Shown: positions 22,390 through 34,032 of the stretch, piece by piece | How the letters are laid out: each line of letters opens with the position of its first letter | How positions within the stretch are numbered: the first letter of the stretch is position 1 | Assembly: GCA_023055425.1 (NCBI GenBank) | Contig: JALGPY010000001.1 | Span: 73,464,994 to 73,528,993 of the forward strand | Direction of reading: 5' to 3' | From: Linanthus parryae | Lineage: Eukaryota; Streptophyta; Magnoliopsida; Ericales; Polemoniaceae | DNA length: 64,000 nt | Notes under the pieces: generated by a model | What the model was told of the DNA's origin: nothing | What the model saw: only the letters and a program-made list of their open reading frames with translations | Databases searched by the model: none | Program-made: the position numbers and the translations under genes

Positions 22390-25300
22390 CTAGAGCCAAT
22401 CTGGCGCATCTCGTATGCCCATACTCCTAGTGTGCCCTTCATGCTTCCACTGCGTGAGAGGCTTCGTAAGCGGGTCTGACAGATTATCATCTGTAGGAAT
22501 CTTGCATATCCGAACGTCTCCTCTATCGATAATATCTCGAATCAGATGAAACTTCCTGAGCACATGCTTGGACTTCTGGTGCGATCTGGGTTCCTTTGAT
22601 TGCGCGATCGCCCCAGTGTTGTCACAAAACAACTCCACTGGATCCGCAATGCTAGGGACCACACCAAGTTCAGAAACAAACTTTCTGATCCAAACAGCCG
22701 CCTTTGCTGCGCCATTTGCAGCAATGTACTCAGCCTCTGTTGTAGAATCAGCTACCGTCTCTTGCTTGGAACTCTTCCAGCTCACCGCTGCTCCATTCAG
22801 GCAAAACACATATCCCGATTGTGATCTAAAGTCATCTCTATCGGTTTGGAAGCTTGCATCAGTGTAACCCCTTACACGCAACTCTTCCTCACCGCCAAAT
22901 ATCAAGAAAGCATCCTTAGTTCTTCTCAAGTACTTTAGGATGTTCTTGACTGTAATCCAGTGACTCTCACCCAGATTGGATTGGTATCTGCTTTTCATAC
23001 TCAAGGCATATGACACATATGGTCTGGTACATAACATGGCGTACATGATAGATCCTATGGCCGAGGCATAGGGAATCCTACTCATGCGTTCCTTCTCAAT
23101 CTCATTGGAAGGACAACCACTCTTCGAAAGAGTGATTCCATGTGACATGGGCAAGAATCCCTTCTTGGAATCTTGCATGTTGAACCGTTTCAACACCTTG
23201 TCAATATATGTACTTTGACTTAGGCCTAGCAACCTCTTAGATCTATCTCTATAGATCTTTATACCGAGTATATAGGCTGCTTCCCCTAAGTCCTTCATTG
23301 AGAAACACTTTCCTAGCCAATCTTTCACAGATTGCAGCATGGGAATGTCGTTTCCAATGAGTAGTATGTCATCCACATACAAGACCAGAAAAGCTACAGA
23401 GCTCCCACTAACCTTCTTGTAGACACAAGACTCATCTTCGTTCCTGATGAAGCCAAACTCTTTGACAACTTCATCAAAACGTCGATTCCAACTCCTAGAA
23501 GCTTGCTTCAATCCATAAATGGATCGTTGCAGCTTACAGACTTTGTTGGCTTGCTTTGGATCCTCAAAACCCTCCGGCTGTATCATATACACGTCCTCGA
23601 GGAGATTCCCATAAAGGAATGCTGTTTTGACATCCATCTGCCAAATCTCATAGTCGTAGTATGCTGCAATTGCAAGTAGGATTCGGATGGATTTGGTCAT
23701 TGCGACTAGTGAAAAGGTTTCATCATAGTCAATACCATGAATCTGTCTGAATCCTTTAGCCACCAATCGGCCCTTATAGGTAATCACATTACCATCCATG
23801 ACGATCTTCTTCTTGAAGACCCACTTGCACCCTATGGGCCGCGCCCCTTCAGGTGGTTCCACCAAAGTCCATACTTTGTTGGTATACATGGATTCCATCT
23901 CGGATCTCATGGCTTCAAGCCACTTCTGCGAGTCTGGGCCACTCATGGCCTCCTCATAGGTAGTAGGCTCATCATCTATGAGCATCGTGTCACCGGAATC
24001 AGTTACGAGAAGTCCGTACCTCTCTGGTTCCTGGCGCACTCTACTAGATCTACGAAGCTCTTGTGTTACCTGAACAGGTGGATCCACAACTGCTTGTGAT
24101 TCCTGTTCATGTTCCATACTCGGTTCAGTGATTTGTGGTTCTTGAACTTCTTCAAGTTCTACATTCCTCCCACTTGCTTCTTTAGAGACAAACTCTCTTT
24201 CTAGAAACACGCCGGTCCGAGCAACAAACACTTTGTTCTCGGTTGGATTGTAGAAGTAGTAACCCTTAGTTTCCTTAGGGTACCCCACAAATTTACACTT
24301 ATCCGATTTAGGCCCTAGCTTGTCTGATTGTAAACGTTTTACATAGACATCGCAGCCCCAAATCCTCATGAACGACAGTGTGGGACGCCTCCCACTCCAC
24401 ATCTCATATGGTATCTTCATGACTGATTTAGATGGAACACGGTTAATGGTGAAAGCTGCACTTAATAGAGCGTAGCCCCAAAATGATAATGGAAGATCGG
24501 TTTGACACATCATAGACCGAACCATATCCAATAGGGTTCGATTCCTCCTCTCGGATACGCCATTCCATTGTGGCGTTCCGGGTGGAGTGAGTTGGGACAC
24601 GATCCCACACTCTCTAAGATAGTCGTCAAACTCTTGGCTCAAGTATTCTCCTCCACGATCCGATCGTAGAGCCTTGATACTTTTGCCAAGTTGCTTCTCT
24701 AATTCATTCTTGAATTCTTTGAACACTTCAAAGGATTCGGATTTTGCCCTCATTAGGTACACAAATCCATATCTACTGTAATCATCAGTAAATGTAATGA
24801 AGTAGACATAACCACCCCTGGCAGGTGTGGCAAATGGCCCACACACATCGGTATGTATGAGCGCCAATTGCTCACTAGTCCTCTCACCTTTCTTATTGAA
24901 AGGGGACTTTGTCATTTTTCCCAATAAACAAGCCTCACATGTCTCATATGATTCAAAATCAAATGAGTCTAGTAATCCATCCTTATGGAGTCTAGATACA
25001 CGTTTCTCGTTTATATGGCCTAAACGACAGTGCCATAAATAAGCAGGATTTAAATCATTTATTTTAATCCGCTTGGTATTAATGTTGTAGACAGGATTGC
25101 TTAGATCAAGGACGTAAAGTCCATTAAATAATTGCGCACTAAAATAGTGACTATTATTTAAATAAAAGGAACAACAATTGTTCTTTATTGAAATAATAAA
25201 ACCATCCTTGTCCAAACAAGAAATAGAAATAATGTTTCTGCTCATAGCAGGCACAAAATAGCAATTATTTAATTCTAAAACTAATCCTGAAGGCAGAGAT

Positions 25301-25404
25301 AGCTCGCACACGCCTATGGCCAACGCAGCAACCTTTGCTCCATTCCCAACGCGCAGATCTACCTCCCCTTTAGCCAATCTTTTACTTCTCTTTAGATCCT
25401 GCAT
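22390..25404 (-). CDS. Copia-B Pol: integrase, reverse transcriptase, RNase H (open, 1004 codons)
   Basis: Encodes cDNA synthesis and integration functions. Visible in order: integrase zinc domain (H125, H130, C156, C159), integrase core D186, D249 and E285 (35 residues between the last two), RT with D591 in DVKTAFLYG and YVDD at 676-679, and RNase H with D849, E890 and D928. All expected catalytic residues are present. The ATG at 25404 is only the first in frame; the protease DTG motif is encoded just upstream without a start, because a frameshift near 25480-25490 separates gag from pol. One oddity is SLVAM where sister copies have SPVAM in RT. Best-preserved coding region of the window. Confidence 0.95.
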   Translation of the reverse strand: MQDLKRSKRLAKGEVDLRVGNGAKVAALAIGVCELSLPSGLVLELNNCYFVPAMSRNIISISCLDKDGFIISIKNNCCSFYLNNSHYFSAQLFNGLYVLDLSNPVYNINTKRIKINDLNPAYLWHCRLGHINEKRVSRLHKDGLLDSFDFESYETCEACLLGKMTKSPFNKKGERTSEQLALIHTDVCGPFATPARGGYVYFITFTDDYSRYGFVYLMRAKSESFEVFKEFKNELEKQLGKSIKALRSDRGGEYLSQEFDDYLRECGIVSQLTPPGTPQWNGVSERRNRTLLDMVRSMMCQTDLPLSFWGYALLSAAFTINRVPSKSVMKIPYEMWSGRRPTLSFMRIWGCDVYVKRLQSDKLGPKSDKCKFVGYPKETKGYYFYNPTENKVFVARTGVFLEREFVSKEASGRNVELEEVQEPQITEPSMEHEQESQAVVDPPVQVTQELRRSSRVRQEPERYGLLVTDSGDTMLIDDEPTTYEEAMSGPDSQKWLEAMRSEMESMYTNKVWTLVEPPEGARPIGCKWVFKKKIVMDGNVITYKGRLVAKGFRQIHGIDYDETFSLVAMTKSIRILLAIAAYYDYEIWQMDVKTAFLYGNLLEDVYMIQPEGFEDPKQANKVCKLQRSIYGLKQASRSWNRRFDEVVKEFGFIRNEDESCVYKKVSGSSVAFLVLYVDDILLIGNDIPMLQSVKDWLGKCFSMKDLGEAAYILGIKIYRDRSKRLLGLSQSTYIDKVLKRFNMQDSKKGFLPMSHGITLSKSGCPSNEIEKERMSRIPYASAIGSIMYAMLCTRPYVSYALSMKSRYQSNLGESHWITVKNILKYLRRTKDAFLIFGGEEELRVRGYTDASFQTDRDDFRSQSGYVFCLNGAAVSWKSSKQETVADSTTEAEYIAANGAAKAAVWIRKFVSELGVVPSIADPVELFCDNTGAIAQSKEPRSHQKSKHVLRKFHLIRDIIDRGDVRICKIPTDDNLSDPLTKPLTQWKHEGHTRSMGIRDAPDWL

Positions 25405-26196
25405 ATTTCGACAAATATGAGATCCACATCCAGTATCTAATACCCATGATGTAGAGACAGTTAAATTGACATCTACAAAAAATGCCTGGTGGTGGTGGAA
25501 TCACTATTCCAAGCCTCTTGTCCTCCAGATATTTTGGGCAGTTCCTCCTCCAGTGTCCAGGTTGACTACAGTAGTGACATTCACCCTTAGTCACGACCTT
25601 GGCAATGCCACCAACATGCTTAAGGGCTTGTTCCTTGGACTTTGCAACTGACTTGCCTTTGCCCTTGGAGGAAGATGCAAACTTTTTGCCCTTTCCTTTA
25701 TGCACCATCATAATGGCCTTGCCCTTACCCTTGTTGATGCTCTGTTCAGCCGTCCTCAACATGTTGAGAAAATCTGGCAGTGGTTTAACGATCTCGTTCA
25801 TGTTATAGTTCATAATGAACTGTCCATAACTCTCGGGCAACGACTGCAACACGAGATCGGTTGCCAACTCTTGGCCGACCGGGAACCCAAGCCGGGCGAG
25901 ATTTTCAAAGTACCCGATCATTCGGAGTACATGGGGTCCCACCGGGTTCCCTTCTGCCAGATGACATTTGAACAGTGCCTTTGAGACTTCATACCTTTCT
26001 ACCCTCGCCTGAAGGCAACAGGTGTCTGGTTCTCTAAACCTTCTGGAACATGCTCCTCTATTGCGTACAGTTTCTTCTCTTGCTTGAGAACAATTCTCAA
26101 GTTTCTGTACCAATCAAGAAAGTTGGTTCCAGAGAGCTTGTCCTTCTCAAGGACAGATCGTAGGGAATGTTGTGAACTCGATGAGTTGTTTGCCAT
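25382..26196 (-). pseudogene. Copia-B Gag with internal deletion
   Basis: Starts with MANNSSSSQ at 26196 and stays in frame to about residue 60, then jumps at ~26010 from the QTPVA region to the RVERYEV region. About 50 codons present in Copia-A1 gag are missing and the frame shifts, so the first ORF stops at 25999-26001. The second part (to 25382) holds the rest of the Gag core, the basic tract and the CCHC knuckle, then shifts frame again before the protease. Full-length Gag or Gag-Pol cannot be made. Confidence 0.92.
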
Positions 26197-27866
26197 TTGG
26201 AATTCTACAAAAGGAAAATACGCAAGTTTTAATATTTGTGAATTTTTGACTATATTTAATAATGGCTAGTTTATTAAATATAGCTCCCACTATTTTTCTA
26301 CGGATTAATAACCCTCAAGATATTAATGCGGAAAATATCCTTATATTTTCTAGTGGGCCAAGATCCATCTTTTCATCTCCTTATGAGCTTGCTTTGGCAA
26401 GTCACCCATAATTTGACTACTTCTAGGTAGGAACAATTTCCAATTGCATCCCATATGCAACTCTTGGTTCAACCGGGCAAATAACTCTTTATTTATCCAT
26501 CCATATGGATAATCCCAATTGATTGCCTCTAGGTTTCTTAATCAAATTAATAGCCTAGTTGTGTTCAACCTCTTACCTAAACAATTGCACATTGTTACGT
26601 GCCATCGCATTCCATCATTATGAACCAAGTCGCCATGCTTTGGCACGCACGAACTTGATAAATAATGATGATAATGAGTGTTTAAATAACGAGAAGGCAA
26701 GAACACAATATTGAATTTTGAGGGATTTTTAAATTCAATTTTAATTGTTTTGTTGATCAATATCAACTAATCTATCTATTTGAGTTTGGGCACAACTCCA
26801 AATAATAGATCCGGGTTGTCTAATTATCTTATTATCCTAATTGCATGCATCATCCATACACCAACCACACAAATAATAAGACAATAAATAAACAACCACA
26901 AAACATAAATTAAACGTGATGTGGATATGGCCTTTTCTAGACTAAGATAATTCCAAGCCAATGGAATTATCTATGAACCCTAAGCAAACACATCTCCATG
27001 CGTCTTGATCTTTTGGTCCATCCTTCATAGTCATGTGGAATGCTCCATGCTCCATGTTCCATCTTTTGTGGCTTCTTTGGCTTTGGGCTTCTTTTCTTCA
27101 ATCTTGGCTAACAATCTACTTTATCTTGCACTAGCTAATATCTATACTAAATAAAATAAATCTCACAGGTTGAGAAAAAAAATGGCACGCAGGCCATAAA
27201 ACCCTAATTAATTATTACAATTAATTGATCAGCTCGCAGGTTGTAAAACCAAACCACAAAATTAAACATCCACATCAAACCACATCCTAAGGCCATATCC
27301 AATCACCATGCGATTTGCACATAAATTGTTAAAATCCAATTTTAACGCGCTTGGTCAATTTTAATTGATTTTAGGATTTCTAGGGTTAAAACGGTCCATG
27401 GGCCCAACAATCCAATTGCCCGGGCCCAAACTAAGTGAACCATAAGGCCCTAGGGCCGGCCCGACCCAAAACCCGCAAGCTAGGCCCGCGGGTTAGGGCC
27501 GCCCGGCCCCTTAGGAGGCCAATCTTGGGAGGCAAGCAAGGGGGGCGGTCTCCTAGGGGGCCGAACCTCCTTATGGAGGTTGTTTCCAAAACAACCTCCT
27601 TGCTTGGAGCCCAAGTTTGGTTGTTTCCTTGTTTTGGGAGAACTCCTTGTTCCCCAAGGATGCCCAAACTCTAGATCTTAGATCCTAAAATTTCTCAAAC
27701 TCACCAATTCATGCATCCAATGCAAAAATTGGATCTTGTTATGGGTAATTGTTTGACAAATTGCATCCCATGCTTGATTTGTCTTGTTTTACGCGATAAA
27801 CAACAATTTAAGGTGTAAAACAACAAGAATGTAACACATAAACTACGTTTATGCTCTATGACCCCT
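26197..27866 (-). other. Untranslated leader of Copia-B
   Basis: About 1.7 kb between primer site and gag ATG, related to the leaders of the other two copies. No gene seen; frames in GC-rich sequence near 27430-27670 are not conserved. Confidence 0.8.
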
Positions 27867-27879
27867 GGCTCTGATACCA
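27867..27879 (-). other. Primer binding site of Copia-B
   Basis: TGGTATCAGAGCC in element sense, one base from the 5' LTR at 27881. Confidence 0.93.
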
Positions 27880-27880
27880 C

Positions 27881-29309
27881 TGTAGGGTTTTGATTCATGG
27901 ATCGCGCAAACGGAAGCATAATCAAACAAACAACCATGCAAAACCCTCCAAGGATCACAAGTCTAGATGCATAACGATAGTGAAGGTAAGAAATCATAAA
28001 CACACCTTTGGGTTCTCCTTGATGACTTCAAACGCGAATAGTGTCACGTTCTCTATAGTTGATCCACGCCTAGAGTTGATCCTAGATCTCCAATCTCCTT
28101 GGTGCTAGCCCGGAATGAGAGGAGGGTGAAGGAATCACGCAAAACGAGACAAAAAGAAAGGGGCTCGGCCCTCTTTTTGGCCGACGGGGACGAGGGCGGC
28201 GGCAAGGGGGGCGTCGGCCTCCTTTGTTGCTTGCTCTCTCTCCTTTGTTCTCTCCCACTCTTGTTATGTTCTCTCTAGAGCATAAGTTATGAGGAAGGAA
28301 GGAAGGAGGGTCCTTTATATAGTCCAACAACTCCTTGTTAACTACCTAAAGGACTTATTCTAGTCCTACTAGAATTCAATTTAGTCCCTTCCTTGCAAAT
28401 TAGTCCCTACTAAGTTTGCAAGGGTTTGCAAAGTGATCCTTCTAATTAATTAATCCAATTAATTAATTCCCAAATCTAGTACAACTCTATATAGCGTGTG
28501 ACCCCATAGGTTCTATCTAGTTGGTAGCAACTCTTTGCTAATATGGAGCGGTTTCTAGCAAAACATCCATTCTAGCCAACTAATAGAATAGTCATCTTGA
28601 CAACCTTGTAAAAGTAATTGTCTCATCCCTTTGCCTCCATATCCGGATTGGACACGAGACATACAAGTCACACTCGTATATCCAATCCATAGTTTCTCGA
28701 TCCAAGGAATAGCCTTATTCGTGCAAATAACATCAATATCCCATATTGATTTATTTGAGTCTGGCCAGACATTCTATAAGCACTATCCCTCGAGTGGCCT
28801 AGGATATTTTCTCCCGTTATGTGGGAGGGGCAAATCCTCTCTACGTCCACTACGATCTCTAAGCTTGCTTCTCATTGTATCCAGTACACGCCTTTATAAC
28901 TACCCAGTTACGGTGTAGCGTTTAACGCTACCAAGATCACAATGATCCACAACTAGAATATCTAGTGACTTCAAGTCTAAGGATGACAATACCATTGTAC
29001 CCGAGAAGCACTTGTGACTCAACATAACATGTATGTATCCTTCTCGGTGATGGGTCAATCCAGTGCAACATTCCGTAATGCACCTATGTGTTGGATCGTG
29101 ATATCTCCATATCAATCCAACCCCATACTAGTCTATAGATGATTGTCCCATTTAATCATTATACTTGACTAGGGATATTTAAGATAAACAACACGATTGT
29201 AAATCTTAGGACTTCATTATATTAAATATCCAATAAATAATAAATGAATTTTCTAGCCATATACAAATTCATACTAAACTAGATTGCCTCTAGGGCATCT
29301 ATTCCAACA
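27881..29309 (-). repeat. 5' LTR of Copia-B (1429 bp)
   Basis: Pairs with 20945-22375. Only a few substitutions and small gaps were noticed on direct reading, e.g. AAACGG against AAACAG near the start and one 2-bp gap near 29083. Confidence 0.96.
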
Positions 29310-30662
29310 AATACTAGCTAGGGCAGCCTGGGTGTCCTTCGTGACCTTCCGCTGAGTCCGGCGGTTATGCGTCAAAGCTCTCCAAAGCTTGCCCACGCTC
29401 TCATACACTTTCTCTCATATGGACTTCTGTCCGCCACGACACCCCTCAAATCTCTCGTCAATGCGGGGCAATCTACGTGGCGGGGCTGGTCTAGCTCGTG
29501 GGGTGGGGTCGGCCCGTGGGGCCAGCTCACCTCGCTGTCGGGCTGGCTGGGTCGGGGCATTCCTCTCAGTCCCCTGTCGACTCGACTCGGGACGCTCACT
29601 CTCTCTACTAGTACGGCACCGCCGAAGTCCGGCCGATGCCTGGCGACTGGCTGGTCGCTCCTGAGTCGAACGCCTCCTAGGGGCAGGGGCAGGGGCAGGT
29701 GCAGGAGCAGGAGCCGGGTCCTCCTCCATCATATCGTCATCCTCATCGAGGTCAACGACCGGCTGTGGTGGGCCCAGGTGACGGGCTATGAGCTTCCTAT
29801 AAGGCCGTGGCCTAGGAGGAAGTAGATCACCCTCGACATCGTACATCGGAACCTCAAACTCCCGCGCCAGTTTGGCGATGAGGTTGGCATACCCCAACCC
29901 CTTGTGGCTCGCGGAGCAGTTCCGCTCCTGCATGTACACCCATATGCGACGAGGAATGTCCACCTCTCGTCGGAGAACAAGGCAATAGACTAAGAGTACA
30001 TACTCAAAGTCAAGGTAGGTAAAATGCTTAATACCCACTACCCTGTTTACTACCCACTCGGCCCACCAACGTGGCGGCCCGGTAATAAAACGAGAATGCA
30101 ATTTCTTGCCTATCTCGCCAGTCCCCTCTCTCTCGAAATGGGCACCCGGGTACCCCCCCCCCCCCCCAGTCACAACCCGCAAAAGCTCAGAATCGCTAGG
30201 CGGGTAATCTGCACACTCAGCATATGCGCACGAGAAATGGCGCAACGGGATCTGGTACGCTTGGCGGATGGTATCCGCCGTGATCAACAAAAATGTACGC
30301 CGACAATACACCCATCGGACATCCCCGTTGGCCTCACCCTCCCCCTTATGCATGAGGTTTGCGTAAAACTCACGCACCAAGTCAGAACTAGAAACGTCCG
30401 GAAACCCCGCTAGGGATTGTCCGAAAATTTCCGGTCGACTCGCATACTCTGCCATCTCTGGCGGCATGTTCATATGGTCGACCTGAAACTGGTAGTCTAG
30501 GGGAAGGCTATGACCCATTTTGGTTCTGGTCAAAAAGTAGAACTGAGCGTTATGGTTCACGAACCGAAAACTGTCAAACTTCCTAGAGGTGATCTCATCC
30601 GCGTCATAGTCAGTAGGGATCTCGTCCCGATCTTGGTCTAGGACCGGTACCGTAAACTCCAT
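29310..30662 (-). pseudogene. Athila-1 ORF3 (envelope-like), N-terminal part
   Basis: Begins best at the ATG at 30662 (MEFTVPVLDQ); an earlier in-frame ATG at 30728 is less likely. Residues ~1-310 are a folded-looking region with motifs such as YCRRTFLLITADTIRQAYQIP and PRRIWVYMQE; the rest is acidic, then Pro/Ala- and Arg-rich. A run of ~14 C at 30157-30170 encodes a Gly tract. An in-frame TGA at 29415-29417 breaks it; the frame then runs on to the Copia-B border and resumes at 20944. Whole ORF about 600 codons. ORF3 of Athila has been called envelope-like, but no clear signal peptide or membrane helix is seen here, so the role is open. Confidence 0.82.
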
Positions 30663-31736
30663 AACAGTCACAACCTCGTAAAACGTGCGGACTCGGTAAT
30701 ATAAAGAAAAAACGTGAAACGTGCACAAAACTAGTGTGTCTCAATAGATAGTCCACCTAAGAGCTACCAGAGGTCCACACGGCAAGTGCCGCTCCAAAAT
30801 CAAAAAATACCAAAAAAATAACGGGCCCGGCTACGGGCCGTGCCAAAACGGAAAATAAAGCGAGGGATGAGATTTTCGACCTTCCCTAAACAGGGGTGAA
30901 GACCGGAGATTCTGCCCGGAAAGTCGCCGGAAAAGTCGACGGCGGTCGCCGGAAAACGAAACTGCCCGGAATTGAAATTCGAACCCACCAATCGAAGCCC
31001 TCGATCTCCTCGTTCACGTTCCCTTGTACGGTTTTTGCTAGTTCTTGCTCTAACACCTTCGAATCTGCACTTTTCCTCAAGAACACCTCACTTTTTGATG
31101 AGAATTGCCCGCTCGATTTTCGCTTGTTTCCGGATTTTGATGGATGAAACTTGCTCCTTGCGACGAGGGGATTCCAGAAATGTGTCCGGATTTTGATTTG
31201 GAGGTCCGATGCAAAATCCTTGTTCTTCAAGTGGGAGAAAATGGAGGAAGAGAGAGAGAGAGGAGGGCAACAATGGTGTAGTCGCGGCCTCCCCCCCCCC
31301 CCTCATAAACCCTACAATTGTCAAAATGACCAAAATGCCCTTGGGGTTTTGAAAAAAATTACAATTTTTTTTTTTCTTTCTGGCTGCGTATACCCAATCA
31401 GAAATCAAAAAGAAAACAAAAAAAATAAAAAAAAATGGCCTCGGGTTGCGTATATACGCAGGGCTGCGTATATAAGCAGCCCGAGGCAAATTTTTTTTTT
31501 TTTCAAATGGCCTCTCTTCCTCTGTTTTCCCGCTTCTGGCTGTTTTGGATGTTTTTGTCACTGCACATTCTCAAATTCAAAGTCAAAAACCCGCTCATCT
31601 CTCCTCTCTCGGAAATTCAGAACTGAACATAATAACTTAATAAACTAATAAAAATAAATAAATAAACGATTAATTTTGGGTTGCCTCCCAAACAGCGCCT
31701 TGTGATTTACGGTCGACGGCCCGACCTTGTTACCTC
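30663..31736 (-). other. Athila-1 spacer between integrase and ORF3
   Basis: About 1.07 kb without a supportable gene. It contains a GA-rich stretch (31240-31265), C- and T-runs (31291-31300, 31366-31378, 31490-31502) and palindrome copies at 31377-31403 and 31438-31487. It probably carries signals for ORF3 expression (splice site or internal promoter), but none is identified. Confidence 0.7.
31438..31487. repeat. 50-bp composite palindrome in Athila-1 spacer
   Basis: Two 16-bp units, TTGCGTATATACGCAG and CTGCGTATATAAGCAG, enclosed by GCCTCGGG (31438-31445) and CCCGAGGC (31480-31487). The whole is a near-perfect inverted repeat, bordered by A-rich and T-rich runs. A shortened relative lies at 31377-31403, with arms TTCTG and CAGAA and most of one unit deleted. 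Confidence 0.92.
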
Positions 31737-32965
31737 TTATGGGTCATCAAAATAGACCGGGTCTATTTTGACGACTTCGGCGGTCTCGAGATACGGCTTG
31801 ATCCGGTTCCCGTTCACCCTGAAACTGGACTTGTATTTTGCATTTTCCAGCTCGAATGCCCCCCAGGCAAAAATCTGCTTGATGATGAACGGTCCCGACC
31901 AACGAGACCTCAGCTTTCCCGGAAAGAACCGCATCCGGGTATTGTAGAGAAGCACTTTGTCGCCTTCGTTAAACTGCTTTGGCGTGATACGGTTATCATG
32001 CCACTTCTTTGTCTTCTCTTTGTAAATTTTGGCGCTATCGAAAGCCGTTCTGCGGAATTCCCTTAATTCCAGCAGCGCCATCTTCCTCTTATCTCCTGCT
32101 AGATTCTGGTCCAAGTTGAGCAGTTTGATGGCCCAATACGCCTTGTGCTCCAATTCCACCGTTAAGTGGCACGCTTTCCCAAACACGAGCTGGTATGGTG
32201 ACATTCCCAGCGGTGTTTTGAAAGCAGTCCTGTAGGCCCAAAGCGCATCGTCCAGTCTGACGGACCAATCCTTTCGGCCGAGATTCACTGTTTTCTCGAG
32301 TATGCTCTTGATCTCTCGATTCAACACCTCGGCTTGCCCGTTCGTCTGCGGATGGTAGGGTAACGAGACTTTATGAACTGACACGCCGTACTGTTTCAGA
32401 ACTTTCGCAAAAACTCGATTGATGAAGTGAGAGCCCTCGTCACTAATCATTGCCGTGGGAGTCCCGAAACAAGTGAAAACGTTACGTTTCAGAAAACGCT
32501 CAACGGTAGCTGCATCGTTTTTCTGACACGCGATCGCTTCGATCCACTTTGTCACATAATCTACTACCAGCAGAATGTAAAGATTTCCCATGGATGACGG
32601 GAAAGGTCCCATGAAGTCAATCCCCCATACATCAAATGGCTCTACCTCCTGCCACACGGTCATCGGCATCTCGTCCCGGTGTGACGTGTTTCCTGTCCTC
32701 TGGAACCTATCACATCCCTGCACATAGTCGTGATAGTCTTTGAAGATTGTCGGCCAGAAAAAACCGGACTGCAGTATTTTATGGGCTCTTCGCGTTCCCC
32801 CAAAATGACCCCACACTGTGATGAGTGGCAGTGTCGGATCACGTTCCAGGCCTCGTGGGTCGGGATACACCTTCTCAGGATGTTATCGGCCCCCTGTTTG
32901 AATAAGTACGGTTGGTCCCAGAAATACTGTCGACTTTCGGCAATGAACTTTTTCCGCTGCGACGG
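31737..32965 (-). pseudogene. Athila-1 integrase
   Basis: The main open part is 32870-31737 (377 codons) with core residues D85 (GIDFMGPF), D144 (ISDEGSHF) and E181 ([10 protein letters not shown]), then a conserved C-terminal region ending in [11 protein letters not shown]. The N-terminal zinc domain is in another frame (33022-32825), so there are frameshifts near 32965 and near 32825. In GCDRFQRTG a Phe stands where family members usually have the second zinc-binding Cys. Catalytic residues survive but the protein cannot be made from this copy. Confidence 0.93.
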
Positions 32966-34032
32966 GTGAGATCCTCGGGAAGCGTGCCAGTTACCAAGTA
33001 ATTGGCTATGGCAAAGTACCACGGTCTCCCGATTTTTACTGCCATGATGTGTTCGTCCGGGAAATTTTCCTTGATCGGCACCGGGTCCACCTTCACGTTC
33101 TCAATTCTGGATAGGTGATCCGCTACCACGTTCTCAACTCCCTTCTTGTCCCGGATTTCCACATCGAATTCCTGCATCAGTAGTACCCACCTCAACAGTC
33201 TCGGTTTCGCGTCCTTCTTGTCCAGCAGGTATTTCAGGGCACTATGGTCGGTAAAAATGATAACTTTCGACCCGACCAAATAGGGCCTGAATTTGTCCAG
33301 GGCATACACCACGGCCAGCAGTTCCTTTTCTATCGTTCCATAGTTGAGCTGGGCATCGTTGAGTACCCGGCTCGCATAATAAATGACGTGGCATACCTTA
33401 TCCTTTCGCTGTCCCAAAACTGCCCCGACTGCATAGTCGCTGGCGTCACACATCAGCTCAAACGGGAGTGACCAATCTGGCGTGGTTATAACCGGGGCTG
33501 TGGTCAGCTTCTCTTTCAAATGGTCAAAAGCTTGCCGACATGCTGCATCGAAATCAAAGGGTACGTCTTTTCTGAGTAAAGCGTAGAGTGGCTTTGTGAT
33601 TTTGGAAAAGTCTTTGATGAACCTTCGGTAAAATCCTGCATGTCCCAGAAAACTCTTGATCGCCCTTACGTTCGTCGGGTACGGAAGCTGCTTTATCACC
33701 TCCATCTTAGCCCTGTCCACCTCGAGTCCCTTGCTGGAAATTCTGTGACCCAGCAGGATCCCCTCGGTGACCATAAAGTGACACTTTTCCCAATTGAGCA
33801 CCAAATTCGCCTTCTTGCATCGGATCAGAACCTGGCCCAAATGGAACAGGCAGTCATCGAAACTGTCCCCGAATAGTGAGAAGTCGTCCATGAAGACCTC
33901 CAGATTTTTCTCGATCATGTCAGAAAAAATCGCCATCATACATCTCTGGAACGTGGCAGGAGCATTACACAACCCGAACGGCATGCGCCGAAACGCGAAC
34001 GTACCGTATGGGCAGGTAAACGTCGTCTTTTC
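32875..34032 (-). pseudogene. Athila-1 RT (palm/connection) and RNase H
   Basis: Directly in frame after a single TAG at 34033-34035. From the Met at 33984: RT catalytic box FMDD at residues 31-34, RNase H residues D180 (MCDASDYA), E221 (IEKELLA) and D246 (FTDHSAL), then ADHLSRIE and the start of the integrase linker. The frame is lost near 32965. Uninterrupted for 369 codons. Confidence 0.94.

Larger units (their letters stand above)
20945..29309 (-). mobile_element. Copia-B: youngest-looking copia element, 8365 bp
   Basis: LTRs 20945-22375 and 27881-29309, flanked by AATAC at 20940-20944 and 29310-29314 inside Athila-1 ORF3. The LTRs are nearly identical in the parts compared and pol is open over 1004 codons. 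LTR and coding differences set it apart from the Copia-A1/A2 subfamily: for example its LTR end on the plus strand reads GGATCGCGCAAAC rather than GGATGCGCAACGG. Gag has an internal deletion and frameshifts, so it could move only with outside Gag. Confidence 0.97.

Noticed and set aside
29367..29825. 152-codon plus-strand frame rich in Gly/Arg
   Set aside because: Antisense shadow of the Pro/Ala/Arg-rich part of ORF3.
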